Shown: positions 24,848-33,535, counted from the stretch's first letter. The stretch is 47,800 nucleotides of DNA from Planctomycetota bacterium (GCA_007695355.1 REDX01000153.1:1-47800); one strand, 5' to 3'. Made by a program: numbers and translations. The notes: generated by a model from the sequence alone, not told the origin.

Positions 24848-26467
24848 ATGGGTGCAGGCCAGACAGGAACGGGAAGCGATCAATATCGGGCGGCGCGGGA
24901 CGCCAAGCGGCAGGCCATTGCCGACAGCGGACGCGATCCCCATGGTCAGCGATTCTCGCCCAGCCACACGGTGCTCGCAGCCCGGACGCTGGCGCCGGCT
25001 GCCGGGGTTGAGGGTGAGGCCTCACCGCGCAGCGAAGAAGTAGTGCGCCTAGCCGGCCGCCTGGGAAATATCCGTAAGGCCGGCAGTAAGCTGCGCTTCG
25101 CCACCCTTTATGATCGCTCCCGAGCTGATGCTTTCATGGAGCAGCGCCGGGCGAGCGTCGATGTGGATGCCGAGGTTGAATTGGAAGCGGCGGAATACAA
25201 AAAGCAGCGCGGGGTCCAGCTCTATCTCGAGCGGGAAGCCCTTGGCGATGATTTCGCCCTGGTTACCCAGCTTGACCTCGCTGACTGGGTGGGGGTGGTG
25301 GGGCGCATGGGCCGCACCAAGACCGGAGAGATTACCTGCTTCGTGGAGTCGCTGGTCATCCTCGGCAAGTGCATGCTGCCGCCGCCGCACCAGGCCGGGG
25401 CCTCGACGAGTGAATTATCCCCGGAGATTCGCCAGCGTCAGCGCTATCTGGATTTGATGATGAGCGACCAGTCCCTGGCCACCTTTCTCATGCGTTCGCG
25501 CCTGATTGATGGCATCCGTCGCTTTTTCGCCGACCGCGATTTCGTTGAGGTGGAGACGCCGATGATGCACAGCATCCTCGGCGGGGCCTCGGCGCGGCCT
25601 TTTGTTACCCACCACAATGCCCTGGATATGGATCTCTACCTGCGCATCGCCCCTGAATTGCACCTCAAGCGGCTGCTGGTGGGTGGTTTAGAGCGGGTTT
25701 TCGAGATCAACCGCAATTTCCGCAATGAGGGCCTATCGCCCCGGCATAATCCCGAATTTACCATGATCGAGTGGTACCAAGCCTACACCGATCACGAGGA
25801 ATTGATGGACCTCACCGAGGCCCTGCTGCGCCATCTCGCCGACCACGTCTTAGGCAGCCGCAAGCTGCAGTGGGGCGAATACAGTATTGATCTCGATGCG
25901 CCCTTCCGCCGCATCGCCTATGACGATGCCCTGCGCGAATTCGCTGGCCTCGAATACAGCGATCACGCAGCGGTCACCGCCAAAGCGAAATCCTTGGGCT
26001 TGGATCCCAAGGACTTCGCCACCTATGATCGACTGGCCAATGAAGTCTGGGAGCTCACCGTCGAGCCCCATCTCATTTCGCCCACCTTTATTACCGACCA
26101 GCCCACCTGGCTGACTCCGCTTTGCCGCACCCAACCCGCAAATCCTGAGCGCACCCGCCGCTTTGAGCTTTTCATCGCCCGTATGGAATTGGGCAATGCC
26201 TATTCCGAGCTCAATGACCCGGATTTGCAGCGTCAGCGCTTTCACCAGCAGCTGAGCGAAGCCGAGGCCGCCGATGACGATGAGGCCGGCATTGCCGATG
26301 GTCGCATCGACGAGGATTACTGCACCGCCCTGGATTACGGCCTGCCCTACTGCGGTGGCGAAGGCATGGGTATCGATCGGCTGGTGATGCTTTTCACCGG
26401 CAGCACCAGCATACGGGATGTCATTCTCTTTCCGACGATGCGGCCCGAGCAGGTGGCCGAGGGCTAA
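24848..26467 (+). CDS. lysS: Lysyl-tRNA synthetase, class II
   Basis: A 539-residue cytoplasmic enzyme that charges tRNA-Lys. The N-terminal OB-fold anticodon-binding domain occupies roughly 60-180 (VVRLAGRLGNIRKAG, then LVTQLDLADWVGVVGRMGRT). The class II core has motif 1 (FVEVETPMM), motif 2 (FRNEGLSPRHNPEFTMIEW, near 290) and motif 3 (GMGIDRLVMLFTG, near 507), ending with the typical VILFPTMRPE. The ATG at 24848 has GGAGG 7 nt upstream; a GTG directly before it is less well placed. The first ~50 residues form a hydrophilic extension longer than in E. coli LysS. Confidence 0.96.
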   Translation: MGAGQTGTGSDQYRAARDAKRQAIADSGRDPHGQRFSPSHTVLAARTLAPAAGVEGEASPRSEEVVRLAGRLGNIRKAGSKLRFATLYDRSRADAFMEQRRASVDVDAEVELEAAEYKKQRGVQLYLEREALGDDFALVTQLDLADWVGVVGRMGRTKTGEITCFVESLVILGKCMLPPPHQAGASTSELSPEIRQRQRYLDLMMSDQSLATFLMRSRLIDGIRRFFADRDFVEVETPMMHSILGGASARPFVTHHNALDMDLYLRIAPELHLKRLLVGGLERVFEINRNFRNEGLSPRHNPEFTMIEWYQAYTDHEELMDLTEALLRHLADHVLGSRKLQWGEYSIDLDAPFRRIAYDDALREFAGLEYSDHAAVTAKAKSLGLDPKDFATYDRLANEVWELTVEPHLISPTFITDQPTWLTPLCRTQPANPERTRRFELFIARMELGNAYSELNDPDLQRQRFHQQLSEAEAADDDEAGIADGRIDEDYCTALDYGLPYCGGEGMGIDRLVMLFTGSTSIRDVILFPTMRPEQVAEG

Positions 26468-26718
26468 AGCAAAGGCGGTGAACCGAACTCCTTTCCCCGC
26501 GTTGGTCCCTGGGCAGGGGCCTTAGGCCCCCATCTTCGGTGCCAGCAATGGCCTCAATGCTCATGGAGGCTTGAGTTCTCAGGGGGATTCTGAGTAACAC
26601 AGCATGCCGTCGGTGGGCGTTGCCGCCTCTCCCGCTGTCTGCTTCCCCTCTATAGTCACCGCCCCGTACGACACAACAAGGCTTAGGCCTTGGCATCACT
26701 CTCTAAGGATGGAAACCC
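26468..26718 (+). other. 251-bp gap between lysS and exbB
   Basis: It begins with a short GC-rich hairpin (26516-26530), a possible end for the lysS transcript. Several weak inverted repeats follow. An AAGGA ribosome site for exbB lies at the 3' end. No gene was seen. Confidence 0.4.
26516..26530 (+). terminator. Short GC-rich hairpin after lysS
   Basis: GGGGCC and GGCCCC flank a TTA loop. There is no strong T run, so termination would be inefficient or Rho-assisted. Confidence 0.35.
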
Positions 26719-27432
26719 ATGGCATCCCTCGCTCGCGCCTCGCTCACGGCCCTGGCACTGCTCGTCTGCACCTCGGCTGGCCTAGCCGCCCAAGAAGGTG
26801 GTGGCGGTATCAGCCTGCCGGTCCTCATTTTCACCTCGTGGACCATGTGGCCGCTGATCGTCCTCTCGATTGTTGGTGTTAGTATGGCCATTCAGCGCAT
26901 GATCACCATTACGCCTGATATTATGGTGCCCCCTGGGCTGGCCGATGATATGCACAATATCTTTGCCGAAGGCGTCAATGACGAGGCCTGCGAAGATGCC
27001 ATCAATGCCGTTGCTGGCGACACCAGCATGCTTGGTGAAATCCTCGTCGCCGGCCTCGACAAGAAGGACTTTGGCTACGATAGCATGGTGGAGGCGGCGG
27101 AGAACACCGCCACTGCTGAGCTCAATAAGTACATGACCCAGATCAACTGGCTGAGCCTCTTCGCCGCCATCGGCCCGATGCTTGGTCTTTTGGGTACGGT
27201 GGTTGGTATGATCGGCGCCTTCTTTAAGATGGCTGCCGCCGGTGGCCAGGTTGACGCGGCCCTGCTGGCCGACCAGATCGGCTCGGCCATGTTGACCACC
27301 GCCACCGGTCTGCTTATCGCCATTCCCATGCTCTTCGTCTTCTTTTTCCTGCGCTCGCGCATCAATCGCAGCGCTCTCGAGGCTGGGGTGCTCGCTGCCG
27401 AAATCCTCGATTACTTCCGTCCTGCCAAGTAA
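26719..27432 (+). CDS. exbB: MotA/TolQ/ExbB proton channel family protein
   Basis: A 237-residue inner-membrane protein. It starts with a signal-like hydrophobic segment (LTALALLVCTSAGLAA), then a first membrane helix TMWPLIVLSIVGVSMAI near 42-60, a cytoplasmic domain, and the two conserved helices: WLSLFAAIGPMLGLLGTVVG near 145 and LLADQIGSAMLTTATGLLIA near 175-195. Glycine-rich ExbB/TolQ motifs are intact. With ExbD it uses the proton-motive force to energise outer-membrane transport or envelope work. Two exbD genes follow. No TonB or TolA gene is in the window, so which system it serves is open. Confidence 0.93.
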   Translation: MASLARASLTALALLVCTSAGLAAQEGGGGISLPVLIFTSWTMWPLIVLSIVGVSMAIQRMITITPDIMVPPGLADDMHNIFAEGVNDEACEDAINAVAGDTSMLGEILVAGLDKKDFGYDSMVEAAENTATAELNKYMTQINWLSLFAAIGPMLGLLGTVVGMIGAFFKMAAAGGQVDAALLADQIGSAMLTTATGLLIAIPMLFVFFFLRSRINRSALEAGVLAAEILDYFRPAK

Positions 27433-27440
27433 CCATCTGG

Positions 27441-27640
27441 GGTTCATGGGCTTCGGTCGATAGAGCGAGGTCGTAAGCCCACTTGAACCTTAGCGTGCTT
27501 GCATCGTTCACCCTTGGCAGGCTGCTGCCAAGGGTGAACTCCCGCAGGGGATCCTGGATCTGCGCGATCCATCCCCGCCCTCGCTTCGCGAGGTGCACTG
27601 CCCGGGCTTGAAGCGTCCTTGCGGTGGAAGCCGCCCGGGC
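27441..27640 (+). repeat. Array of five hairpins between exbB and the first exbD
   Basis: In order: GGTTCATGGGCTT (27441-27453) pairing with 27475-27489; a perfect 15-bp stem 27506-27520/27525-27539 with a 4-nt loop; GGGGAT/ATCCCC with GGATC/GATCC (27547-27576); CTCGC-TTC-GCGAG (27580-27592); and GCCCGGGC arms at 27600-27607 and 27633-27640. The 15-bp stem could act as an attenuator, but it lacks a T run. This spacer contains no supported gene. Confidence 0.6.
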
Positions 27641-27715
27641 GCTTGATCCACAGCGGCTATCCCATGGTGGGCCACGCCCGCCTTCCCATTGGCCACATGC
27701 AGAGAGGCCCATCCC

Positions 27716-28324
27716 ATGCGTCGTCGTAAAAAGCTTAGCCAAGCAGATTCCGAAATCGATCTCACCCCGATGATCGACGTTATTTTTCTGCTCATCATCT
27801 TCTTCATTCTTGCTGGTCGCATTACGTCCGAAATGCGCTCGAACCAGATTACCGTTCCTCCGGCGCGCACCGCCGAGGAAATGCAGACGCCCCCCGATTG
27901 GCGGCATGCGGTGATTGAGGTCTTTGGTAGCACCACCCGCGGCGGCGGCGGTGAGCCACGCAATACCATCCGCCTCGGCTGGACCGGGCAAACCCGTACC
28001 GTCAGCGGTGTTGATGACTTTAGTTCCTACATTTGGCTGCGTGAAGAACTTGACCGTCTCTACGAGGTGGCCCAAAAATACCAAGACCCTCTGGGCACCG
28101 GCATGATGCTGCCGCAGGTTGAATTGGAAATCCGCGCCGATGGCGAGGCCGAATATCGCTTGGTCCAAGAAATCATGCAGGTTGCCTCGGACTCCATTGA
28201 CCCCAGGAACGACATGAAGCCCAAGGACCTCGGCAATCCTCCTAATTTTGCCCTGGCCCGTCCCTTCGTGAATATTCAGTTTACCAGCTTCCGCCCTGGC
28301 GACCGAGAAACTCCCACTAACTAA
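27716..28324 (+). CDS. exbD: Biopolymer transport protein ExbD/TolR family, copy 1
   Basis: A 202-residue bitopic membrane protein. A basic N-terminus (MRRRKKLSQ) leads to SEIDLTPMIDVIFLLIIFFI, the ExbD membrane helix with its critical Asp in DxTPMID near residue 14-18. The remaining ~150 residues form the periplasmic domain. The ATG at 27716 is preferred because the basic tail and GAGAGG site fit; the frame is open further upstream. The periplasmic domain is longer than E. coli ExbD (141 aa total), a style common in PVC-type genomes. It follows exbB after an unusually long, hairpin-rich spacer. Confidence 0.9.
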   Translation: MRRRKKLSQADSEIDLTPMIDVIFLLIIFFILAGRITSEMRSNQITVPPARTAEEMQTPPDWRHAVIEVFGSTTRGGGGEPRNTIRLGWTGQTRTVSGVDDFSSYIWLREELDRLYEVAQKYQDPLGTGMMLPQVELEIRADGEAEYRLVQEIMQVASDSIDPRNDMKPKDLGNPPNFALARPFVNIQFTSFRPGDRETPTN

Positions 28325-28368
28325 ATGGGCAGCAAGTCCGTCGCTTGAGCCGGATGGAAGGAGCCAAT

Positions 28369-29058
28369 ATGGCACGTCAACGTAAAAAGTTCGATCCCTC
28401 AGAGCAGGATGACATTAAGGGCGATATGACGCCCATGATCGACATTATTTTCCTGCTGCTGATCTTCTTCCTGCTGACCACCAAGTTCATCGTCCCCGAA
28501 AAGATGATCTCGCAGTTGTTGCCCACCAATAAGGGTCAGGCCTCGTCCAGCCCACCGGTGGTCGAGCCGCCCCAGGATCTCAATATCCTGATCTATCCCG
28601 AGGGCTTCGCCCGCGGCATGGGTGTGCAACAAATGCACAATATGTGGATGGATAACCAGAACGCTTCGGTGGCCATGCTGCAGGTCTCCAACAATCCGCC
28701 CATCCGCATTGAAGGCGCCTCCATTAGTGGAAGCACCCGCGCCGAGCATCTCAACCCGGTACTGGCCGAGGTCTACGCCTATATAGCTGGCCTCATGGAA
28801 GCCGCTGAGGTACCTGGTCAGCCGCGCTCAGAACAGCGGCCGGTGGTGATCCACTGCTTCTCAGCCATGCACTGGAAGTATGCTTTAATGGCATACGACG
28901 CGGTGCGACAGTTTGAGCGAGATAAGGCGGGTGGCCGCATTACCAGCTCCCAAGACCTACGCGAGGCCCGCGAAGTATCCTTTGCTCCACCCCGCATCCG
29001 GAATTATCACACCTGGGAGCTTGGCAACGAACTCTGGGAAATCCTGCACATGCGCTAA
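28369..29058 (+). CDS. exbD: Biopolymer transport protein ExbD/TolR family, copy 2
   Basis: A 229-residue paralogue of the preceding gene. The N-terminus MARQRKKFDPSEQDDIKGD leads into MTPMIDIIFLLLIFFLLTTK, with the helix Asp in place. The periplasmic domain (about 180 residues) differs strongly from copy 1, so the two are not recent duplicates. GGAAGGAG is just before the ATG at 28369. ExbB with two distinct ExbD subunits suggests a mixed complex or two outputs from one motor (inference). A strong hairpin follows the gene. Confidence 0.9.
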   Translation: MARQRKKFDPSEQDDIKGDMTPMIDIIFLLLIFFLLTTKFIVPEKMISQLLPTNKGQASSSPPVVEPPQDLNILIYPEGFARGMGVQQMHNMWMDNQNASVAMLQVSNNPPIRIEGASISGSTRAEHLNPVLAEVYAYIAGLMEAAEVPGQPRSEQRPVVIHCFSAMHWKYALMAYDAVRQFERDKAGGRITSSQDLREAREVSFAPPRIRNYHTWELGNELWEILHMR

Positions 29059-29107
29059 GCAGCGCGGCACAGCAGGCCTATGAAAGGCCTATGAAAGGTG
29101 CATGGCA

Positions 29108-29136
29108 ACGGCCCGGGAGTGAAAACCCCGGGCCGT
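29108..29136. terminator. Bidirectional terminator between exbD and rhaB
   Basis: A perfect 10-bp stem ACGGCCCGGG (29108-29117) against CCCGGGCCGT (29127-29136) closes a 9-nt A-rich loop. It lies between convergent genes. T runs are weak on both sides, but placement and stability favour transcription termination. Confidence 0.7.
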
Positions 29137-29162
29137 CGCTATTTGGTGGGCAAAGATGATTT

Positions 29163-30590
29163 TCAGGACGATGTACGAGCCTTCCTGGCATAGGCCCAGC
29201 AGTCTTCCGGGCTAGCTTGGCCAAGGCTGTGGGACTGGATGAGGGCATTGCCCAGGGCGGTGGCTTCGCTGCTGCCGATCTCCACCCGAATACCGCAGGC
29301 TTCGCGGGTGAGCTGGCGCAGCAATTCATTGCGGCCACCGCCGCCGAGGAGAACCAGGCATTCAATACGGCGGCCGCTCAAGTGCTGCAGCTGGGTGAGG
29401 GCCTGGGCATAGGCCTGGGCCAAACCAGCGAGGATGGCCCGGGTCGTCTCCGCTGGGCTGGTCGGTGGGGCGATGCCTTGTTCTTGGTACCAGGCGCTGA
29501 CGCGATCGCTCATCCGCTGCTCAGCGCTGCTCGGGGCGAGAAAGCGGGGGTCGTCAACGTCCAGGGGAGGGGCCACATCGGCGACCTGGGCCGCCGCCTG
29601 GGCGAGTTGGGCGTAGTCAAGTTGGGCATGGTCGAGCTGCTGCCCATCGCCGCCGGCGGCCAGCCAGTCCTGGCGGCACTGCTGGAGAATCCAGAGACCC
29701 ATAATATTGCGATTGAGGCGTATGCGCCCATCCCAGTGTGCCTCGTTGCTGAAACCGGCAGCGGCCACTTCGGGGGCCAGGGCCGGGGCATCGATAACCG
29801 TGCCGAGCAGGCTCCAGGTGCCGCAGGAGAGGTAGGCGGTGGATTCGGCTGGGCCGGGCAGGGCGGCGATAGCGGCGGCGGTATCGTGGCCGGCGGCAGC
29901 AATGACTTGGCAGTGGGGATAGCCCAAGAGGGGGCCAAGGATGCGCCCGCTGGGACTTATCGGGGCGAAGAGCTGGCTATCGATGCCGATGGTGGCCAAG
30001 AGTTCGTGGTGCCATGCCTCGGCGCCGGGCAGAGTGCAGCTGCTGGTGGCGGCAATGCTGCGCTCGCAGCCCCAAATCCCGCTGAGCATGCCGCTCAGGT
30101 AATCGGGGAGGAAGACCAAATGGGCGCAGTTGGCCAAAAGCTCCGGCTCTTCCAGCGCCAGGGCGCTGAGCTGATCCAGGGTATTGATCGGTAATTGGGC
30201 GCAGCCGGTTTGCCTAAAGCGCTGCGGGCGTGGGCACAGGCCATCGAGGCGGGCCTGCCCGCGTGCGCCCCGGGGATCGCGATAACAGCGGGGATCGGCT
30301 AAGGGCTGGTAAGACTGATTGCAGAGCACCACATCGACGCCCCAGGTATCGACGGCGACGCTTTGGGCCTGGGGAAAGCGCTGGAGGGCAGCCTCTACCC
30401 CTGCGCGCACCGCCTGGCAGTGCTCTTGCCAGCACCAAAACCAGCCCTCACCGCGCTGCTGTGAGCGGGTGGGAAAGCGGGTAATGGGGTGCAGCACGGC
30501 GCTGCGGCGCTGCCGATCCAGCTGCACCACCATAACCCGACTGCTTTCGGCGCCGCAGTCGACGGCAATATGGGCAGACTCAGTGCTCAA
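29163..30590 (-). CDS. rhaB: L-rhamnulokinase
   Basis: A 475-residue FGGY-family sugar kinase that phosphorylates L-rhamnulose at O1. The phosphate-1 motif is AVDCGAESSRVMVV at the N-terminus, followed by VDTWGVDVVL. The C-terminal half has AAGHDTAAAIAALP, YLSCGTWSLLG and the adenosine motif LGGGGRNELLRQLT. I chose the TTG at 30590, with GGAGG on its upstream side and 10 bp after the rhaD stop; an ATG further upstream would overlap rhaD by about 40 bp. It is the last gene of the rha operon. Confidence 0.92.
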   Translation of the reverse strand: MSTESAHIAVDCGAESSRVMVVQLDRQRRSAVLHPITRFPTRSQQRGEGWFWCWQEHCQAVRAGVEAALQRFPQAQSVAVDTWGVDVVLCNQSYQPLADPRCYRDPRGARGQARLDGLCPRPQRFRQTGCAQLPINTLDQLSALALEEPELLANCAHLVFLPDYLSGMLSGIWGCERSIAATSSCTLPGAEAWHHELLATIGIDSQLFAPISPSGRILGPLLGYPHCQVIAAAGHDTAAAIAALPGPAESTAYLSCGTWSLLGTVIDAPALAPEVAAAGFSNEAHWDGRIRLNRNIMGLWILQQCRQDWLAAGGDGQQLDHAQLDYAQLAQAAAQVADVAPPLDVDDPRFLAPSSAEQRMSDRVSAWYQEQGIAPPTSPAETTRAILAGLAQAYAQALTQLQHLSGRRIECLVLLGGGGRNELLRQLTREACGIRVEIGSSEATALGNALIQSHSLGQASPEDCWAYARKARTSS

Positions 30591-30600
30591 GGAGGCCTCC

Positions 30601-31392
30601 CTATGAGTTGCCAGCCAGCTGGCGCTGCCGGTACTTTTCATCGGGCCGGGCCAGCAAGTGGGCGGTGGTGGCCTCATCGAGGGTGGTTAGGCCGCCGCTG
30701 GCCAGGGCGCCGGCGCGAATGCGCGCGGCCTTGACCGCCATCGCCGTAATCCGCTCGCATTCGGCGGCATCGGCGCCGCAGACGATGAGCCCGTGGTTGC
30801 GCATCACCAGCATTTTCGGTGCCTGGCCATGGCGCTGCACATAGGCCTCGGCGGCGCCGACGACGGCCCGGGCCAGGGCCACGCCGGGGTCGAGGTAGTC
30901 CACCAGCACCGTCTCCGGGCCGCAGACCACCGCTTCATCGGGGAAGCAGCGGCCCTGGAAGGCTGCCGGCCATTGCTGGCAGCAGCTTAAGGCATTGATC
31001 GCGGTGGGATGGGTATGGGCCACGGCCTGCACCCCTGGGAGTTGCAGTAGGCCAGCGTGGAAGACCGTTTCCACCGAGGGCCGGCGGCTGTCCTCGGGAT
31101 CGTCCTTGGCGCTGCCGTAGGTGGCCATGAGCCGGGCCTCATCGACATCTTCATCGCTATCCAGCAGGGCGAGGATGGGGGCAAAGCGCATACAGACAAA
31201 GCCTTCCCCGGTAATTCCCTGGAAGCCATGGCCGCTGGCCTTGACCAGGAAGCGTTCCTCATCAACGCGCATGCTGGTATTGCCCTCACCAAGGATCACC
31301 AAATCGCGATGGGGTTCGCCGAGGGCGGCGGTCATCCGGGCCAGGGCCTGGCGGGTCTGACCCTCGGGCAGGGGCTGCGGGGAAGGGCTCAT
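30601..31392 (-). CDS. rhaD: Class II aldolase, probable rhamnulose-1-phosphate aldolase
   Basis: A 263-residue zinc-dependent class II aldolase/adducin-family protein. GEGNTSMRV near residue 35 forms the phosphate pocket; HTHPTAIN carries two zinc-ligand histidines, and MRNHGLIVCG the third. It should cleave L-rhamnulose 1-phosphate to dihydroxyacetone phosphate and L-lactaldehyde. The assignment of substrate rests on its position between the isomerase and kinase genes. The start overlaps the isomerase stop (ATGA) with GGAGGT upstream, so translation is coupled. Confidence 0.88.
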   Translation of the reverse strand: MSPSPQPLPEGQTRQALARMTAALGEPHRDLVILGEGNTSMRVDEERFLVKASGHGFQGITGEGFVCMRFAPILALLDSDEDVDEARLMATYGSAKDDPEDSRRPSVETVFHAGLLQLPGVQAVAHTHPTAINALSCCQQWPAAFQGRCFPDEAVVCGPETVLVDYLDPGVALARAVVGAAEAYVQRHGQAPKMLVMRNHGLIVCGADAAECERITAMAVKAARIRAGALASGGLTTLDEATTAHLLARPDEKYRQRQLAGNS

Positions 31393-32582
31393 TGGTAACC
31401 TCCACCGGATGCGGCGCGGCCGTGGCGGGCCAGGCGCTCGGCGGCCACCCGCTGCTCATAGCCAGAGCGGCGGAAGGCGGCGAGGGGATCGGGGTCTAAG
31501 CCCTTGGCGCTGCGCCAATCCCGCAGCAGCGGCCGGACATCGCTGTGCCAGGCATCCTTGAGGACCTCTTCGGCGCCGACGATATCCATTGCCGCGCGCG
31601 CCGCGCGCAGGGCCACGCGATCCACCAGCAGCGCCTTGGCGTAGGATTCCTGGACCGTGATCGCGCTTTGAATGGTGGCCTCAATCTTACCCTTGAGATT
31701 ATGGCTTTGGTCGAACATATAGGCCACTTGCCGGGCATGGGCGCTGAGGGCGGCATCGTCGCTGAGTTCAGCGTCCACCAATTCATTGTAGATGAGGAAA
31801 AGTTCGTAGGGATTAATCGATCCCACCGTCAAATCGTCATCGGCGTACTTGCGACCATTGAAGTGGAAGCCGCCCAGTAAGCCTTCGTCAAGCAGAGTGG
31901 CGACAATGTGTTCAAGATTGGTGCCCTGGGCGTGGTGCCCAGTGTCCACCAAGACCGTGGCCTGGGGCCCCAAATGGCGGCAGAGCAGGGCGACTTGACC
32001 CCAGTCGCAGAGATCGGTGTGATAGAAGGCGGGCTCAAAGAATTTATATTCGATGAGCAGGCGCATCTGCGGTTGCAGGGCAGCGTAGACGGTTTCAAAG
32101 CATTGGCGGAAGCGCTGGCGGCGGCTGCGGAAGCAGTCCTGGCCGGGGTAATTGGTGCCATCGGCAAACCACAGCGAGAGATCGCGACTGCCGGTGGCCG
32201 CCGCTACCTCAATGCAGCGCAGGTGGTTATCGATGGCGCGCTGGCGCACCGCCGGATCGGGGTGGCCGAAGCTGCCGAATTTGTAGCACTGATCCTGAAA
32301 GACATTGGGGTTGATGGCGCCAATGCGGATGCCGCGATCCCCGGCATAGCGGGCCACCGCCGGCCAGTCATCGCTATCATCCCAGGGGATGTGCAGGGCA
32401 ATGGCTGGGGTGATCCCGGTAAAGGCCTGGACCTGGGCGGCGTCATCGATCTTTTCTTCGAGGCTGCGCGCCGCCGCGTCTTGGACAAAGGTGCCAAAGC
32501 GGGTGCCCGAGTTGGCATAGCCCCAGGAGGGAGTTTCGACGACTTGGCGGTCGAGGTATTGGGAAAGGGTTTTGGTATCCAT
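31389..32582 (-). CDS. rhaI: L-rhamnose isomerase, RhaI type
   Basis: A 397-residue TIM-barrel sugar isomerase of the non-E. coli RhaI type found in rhizobia, Pseudomonas and Gram-positives. The N-terminal VETPSWGYANSGTRFG is diagnostic. Metal-ligand regions include LLIEYKFFEPAFYHTD, VLVDTGHHAQGTN and GGFHFNGRKYADDDLTVG. It interconverts L-rhamnose and L-rhamnulose, the first step of the operon. An exact TATAAT on the minus strand ends only 6 bp before the ATG, so the mRNA may be leaderless. The divergent AraC protein is the expected regulator. Confidence 0.93.
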   Translation of the reverse strand: MDTKTLSQYLDRQVVETPSWGYANSGTRFGTFVQDAAARSLEEKIDDAAQVQAFTGITPAIALHIPWDDSDDWPAVARYAGDRGIRIGAINPNVFQDQCYKFGSFGHPDPAVRQRAIDNHLRCIEVAAATGSRDLSLWFADGTNYPGQDCFRSRRQRFRQCFETVYAALQPQMRLLIEYKFFEPAFYHTDLCDWGQVALLCRHLGPQATVLVDTGHHAQGTNLEHIVATLLDEGLLGGFHFNGRKYADDDLTVGSINPYELFLIYNELVDAELSDDAALSAHARQVAYMFDQSHNLKGKIEATIQSAITVQESYAKALLVDRVALRAARAAMDIVGAEEVLKDAWHSDVRPLLRDWRSAKGLDPDPLAAFRRSGYEQRVAAERLARHGRAASGGGYQ

Positions 32583-32588
32583 CCCCCC

Positions 32589-32617
32589 ATTATAGTCATT
32601 GGAGCCCTGCCTGGCTA
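32589..32617 (-). promoter_or_regulatory. Sigma-70-type promoter of the rhamnose operon
   Basis: On the minus strand TAGCCA (-35, 4 of 6 consensus) is followed after 17 bp by a perfect TATAAT (32594 down to 32589). The predicted start point falls on or beside the isomerase start codon at 32582. Confidence 0.6.
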
Positions 32618-32654
32618 TCGTCGCTTGTCGGACTCAGACTAGCATGATATCGTC
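32616..32654. promoter_or_regulatory. Direct repeats TATCGTC, candidate AraC-family operator
   Basis: TATCGTC occurs at 32616-32622 and 32648-32654, 32 bp apart (three helical turns) in the same orientation. The first abuts and partly overlaps the -35 of the rhamnose promoter, the usual place for AraC-type activators. Only 7 bp match, so chance is not excluded. Confidence 0.4.
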
Positions 32655-32659
32655 CTCTC

Positions 32660-33535
32660 ATGACCCGGGTCCAAGAACACCTCTCAACCCGTGATCTCTT
32701 CGCCGCTGGCGGCACAAGGGTGCATGTCAATAGGCCCCTGCACCTTGGCGATACGCCCCTGCATGATCACGACTTTATTGAAATTGCGGTGGTTCGCGCC
32801 GGCCACGCTTTGCATCGCCAGCTTGACGCCCTGGTGCCGGCGCCGGTGGGTAGCATCTGGTTACTGCTACCGGGGCAGTGGCACGCCTGGGAGCGCTGCC
32901 AAAATCTGCGCCTGGCCAATATCTGCTTTCAGCGGGAATTGCTGGCCAGCGAGCTTTGCAGCTGCCGAGATGACCCGCTAATGGCCCGCTGGTGGCAGCA
33001 GCCGGCGCCCCTGCATTGGCAGGTGGCCCCACCGCAGTTGGAGACTTTGGGCCGGCGCATTGATGATCTGGCGGCGCACTGCGGCGAAGCCGGCCCCCTG
33101 GCCTACGGTCTACTGGCCGCGGTCCTCGGTGAGCTGCGCCGTTCGGCCCCTCCCCTGGCCCAGTGCCAAGGCATGGACCCGGTAGTTCGGCAGATCTTGG
33201 AGGCCTTCACCGCCGATCCGGCCCGCCCCTGGACCCTGGCCGAGCTGGCCCGCCGCCATGGTCTTGAGCGCTCCTACCTTGGACGCCGCTTCCGCCGTGC
33301 CACCGGGCTGAGCCCCATGGCCTGGCTGGCCCGCCGCCGCTGCGAATTGGCCGCCATCCGTCTCCTCTGCAGCGATCAGGCGGTGGCCGCCATTGGCGCC
33401 GCCGTGGGCTGGAGCGATGCCAATTACTTTGCCCGGCGTTTTCATCAGGAAATGGGGGTAAGCCCCAGCCGCTACCGCCAGCAATTACCGCTGCCTCCGC
33501 GCCTGCCGCGTAGCGCCGATTGGATTCAGTGGTAG
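32660..33535 (+). CDS. AraC-family transcriptional regulator, probable rhamnose regulator
   Basis: A 291-residue protein. The N-terminal cupin-like sensor shows HLGDTPLHDHDFIEIAVV (residues ~30-50), with the His pair used in sugar-sensing AraC proteins. The C-terminal ~100 residues hold two helix-turn-helix units: LAELARRHGLERSYLGRRFR and AIGAAVGWSDANYFARRF, ending in the family signature GVSPSRYR. It is divergent from the rhamnose operon with 77 bp between starts, so it most likely activates that operon in response to rhamnose. It resembles RhaS/RhaR in layout, but I do not assign one of these names. Confidence 0.9.
   Translation: MTRVQEHLSTRDLFAAGGTRVHVNRPLHLGDTPLHDHDFIEIAVVRAGHALHRQLDALVPAPVGSIWLLLPGQWHAWERCQNLRLANICFQRELLASELCSCRDDPLMARWWQQPAPLHWQVAPPQLETLGRRIDDLAAHCGEAGPLAYGLLAAVLGELRRSAPPLAQCQGMDPVVRQILEAFTADPARPWTLAELARRHGLERSYLGRRFRRATGLSPMAWLARRRCELAAIRLLCSDQAVAAIGAAVGWSDANYFARRFHQEMGVSPSRYRQQLPLPPRLPRSADWIQW

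Noticed and set aside
27362-28375. 337-codon open frame on the minus strand across the exbB-exbD spacer
   Set aside because: It is antisense to exbB and exbD and passes through the hairpin array; no coding features.
29217-30194. 325-codon open frame on the plus strand
   Set aside because: Antisense to rhaB, which has all kinase motifs.
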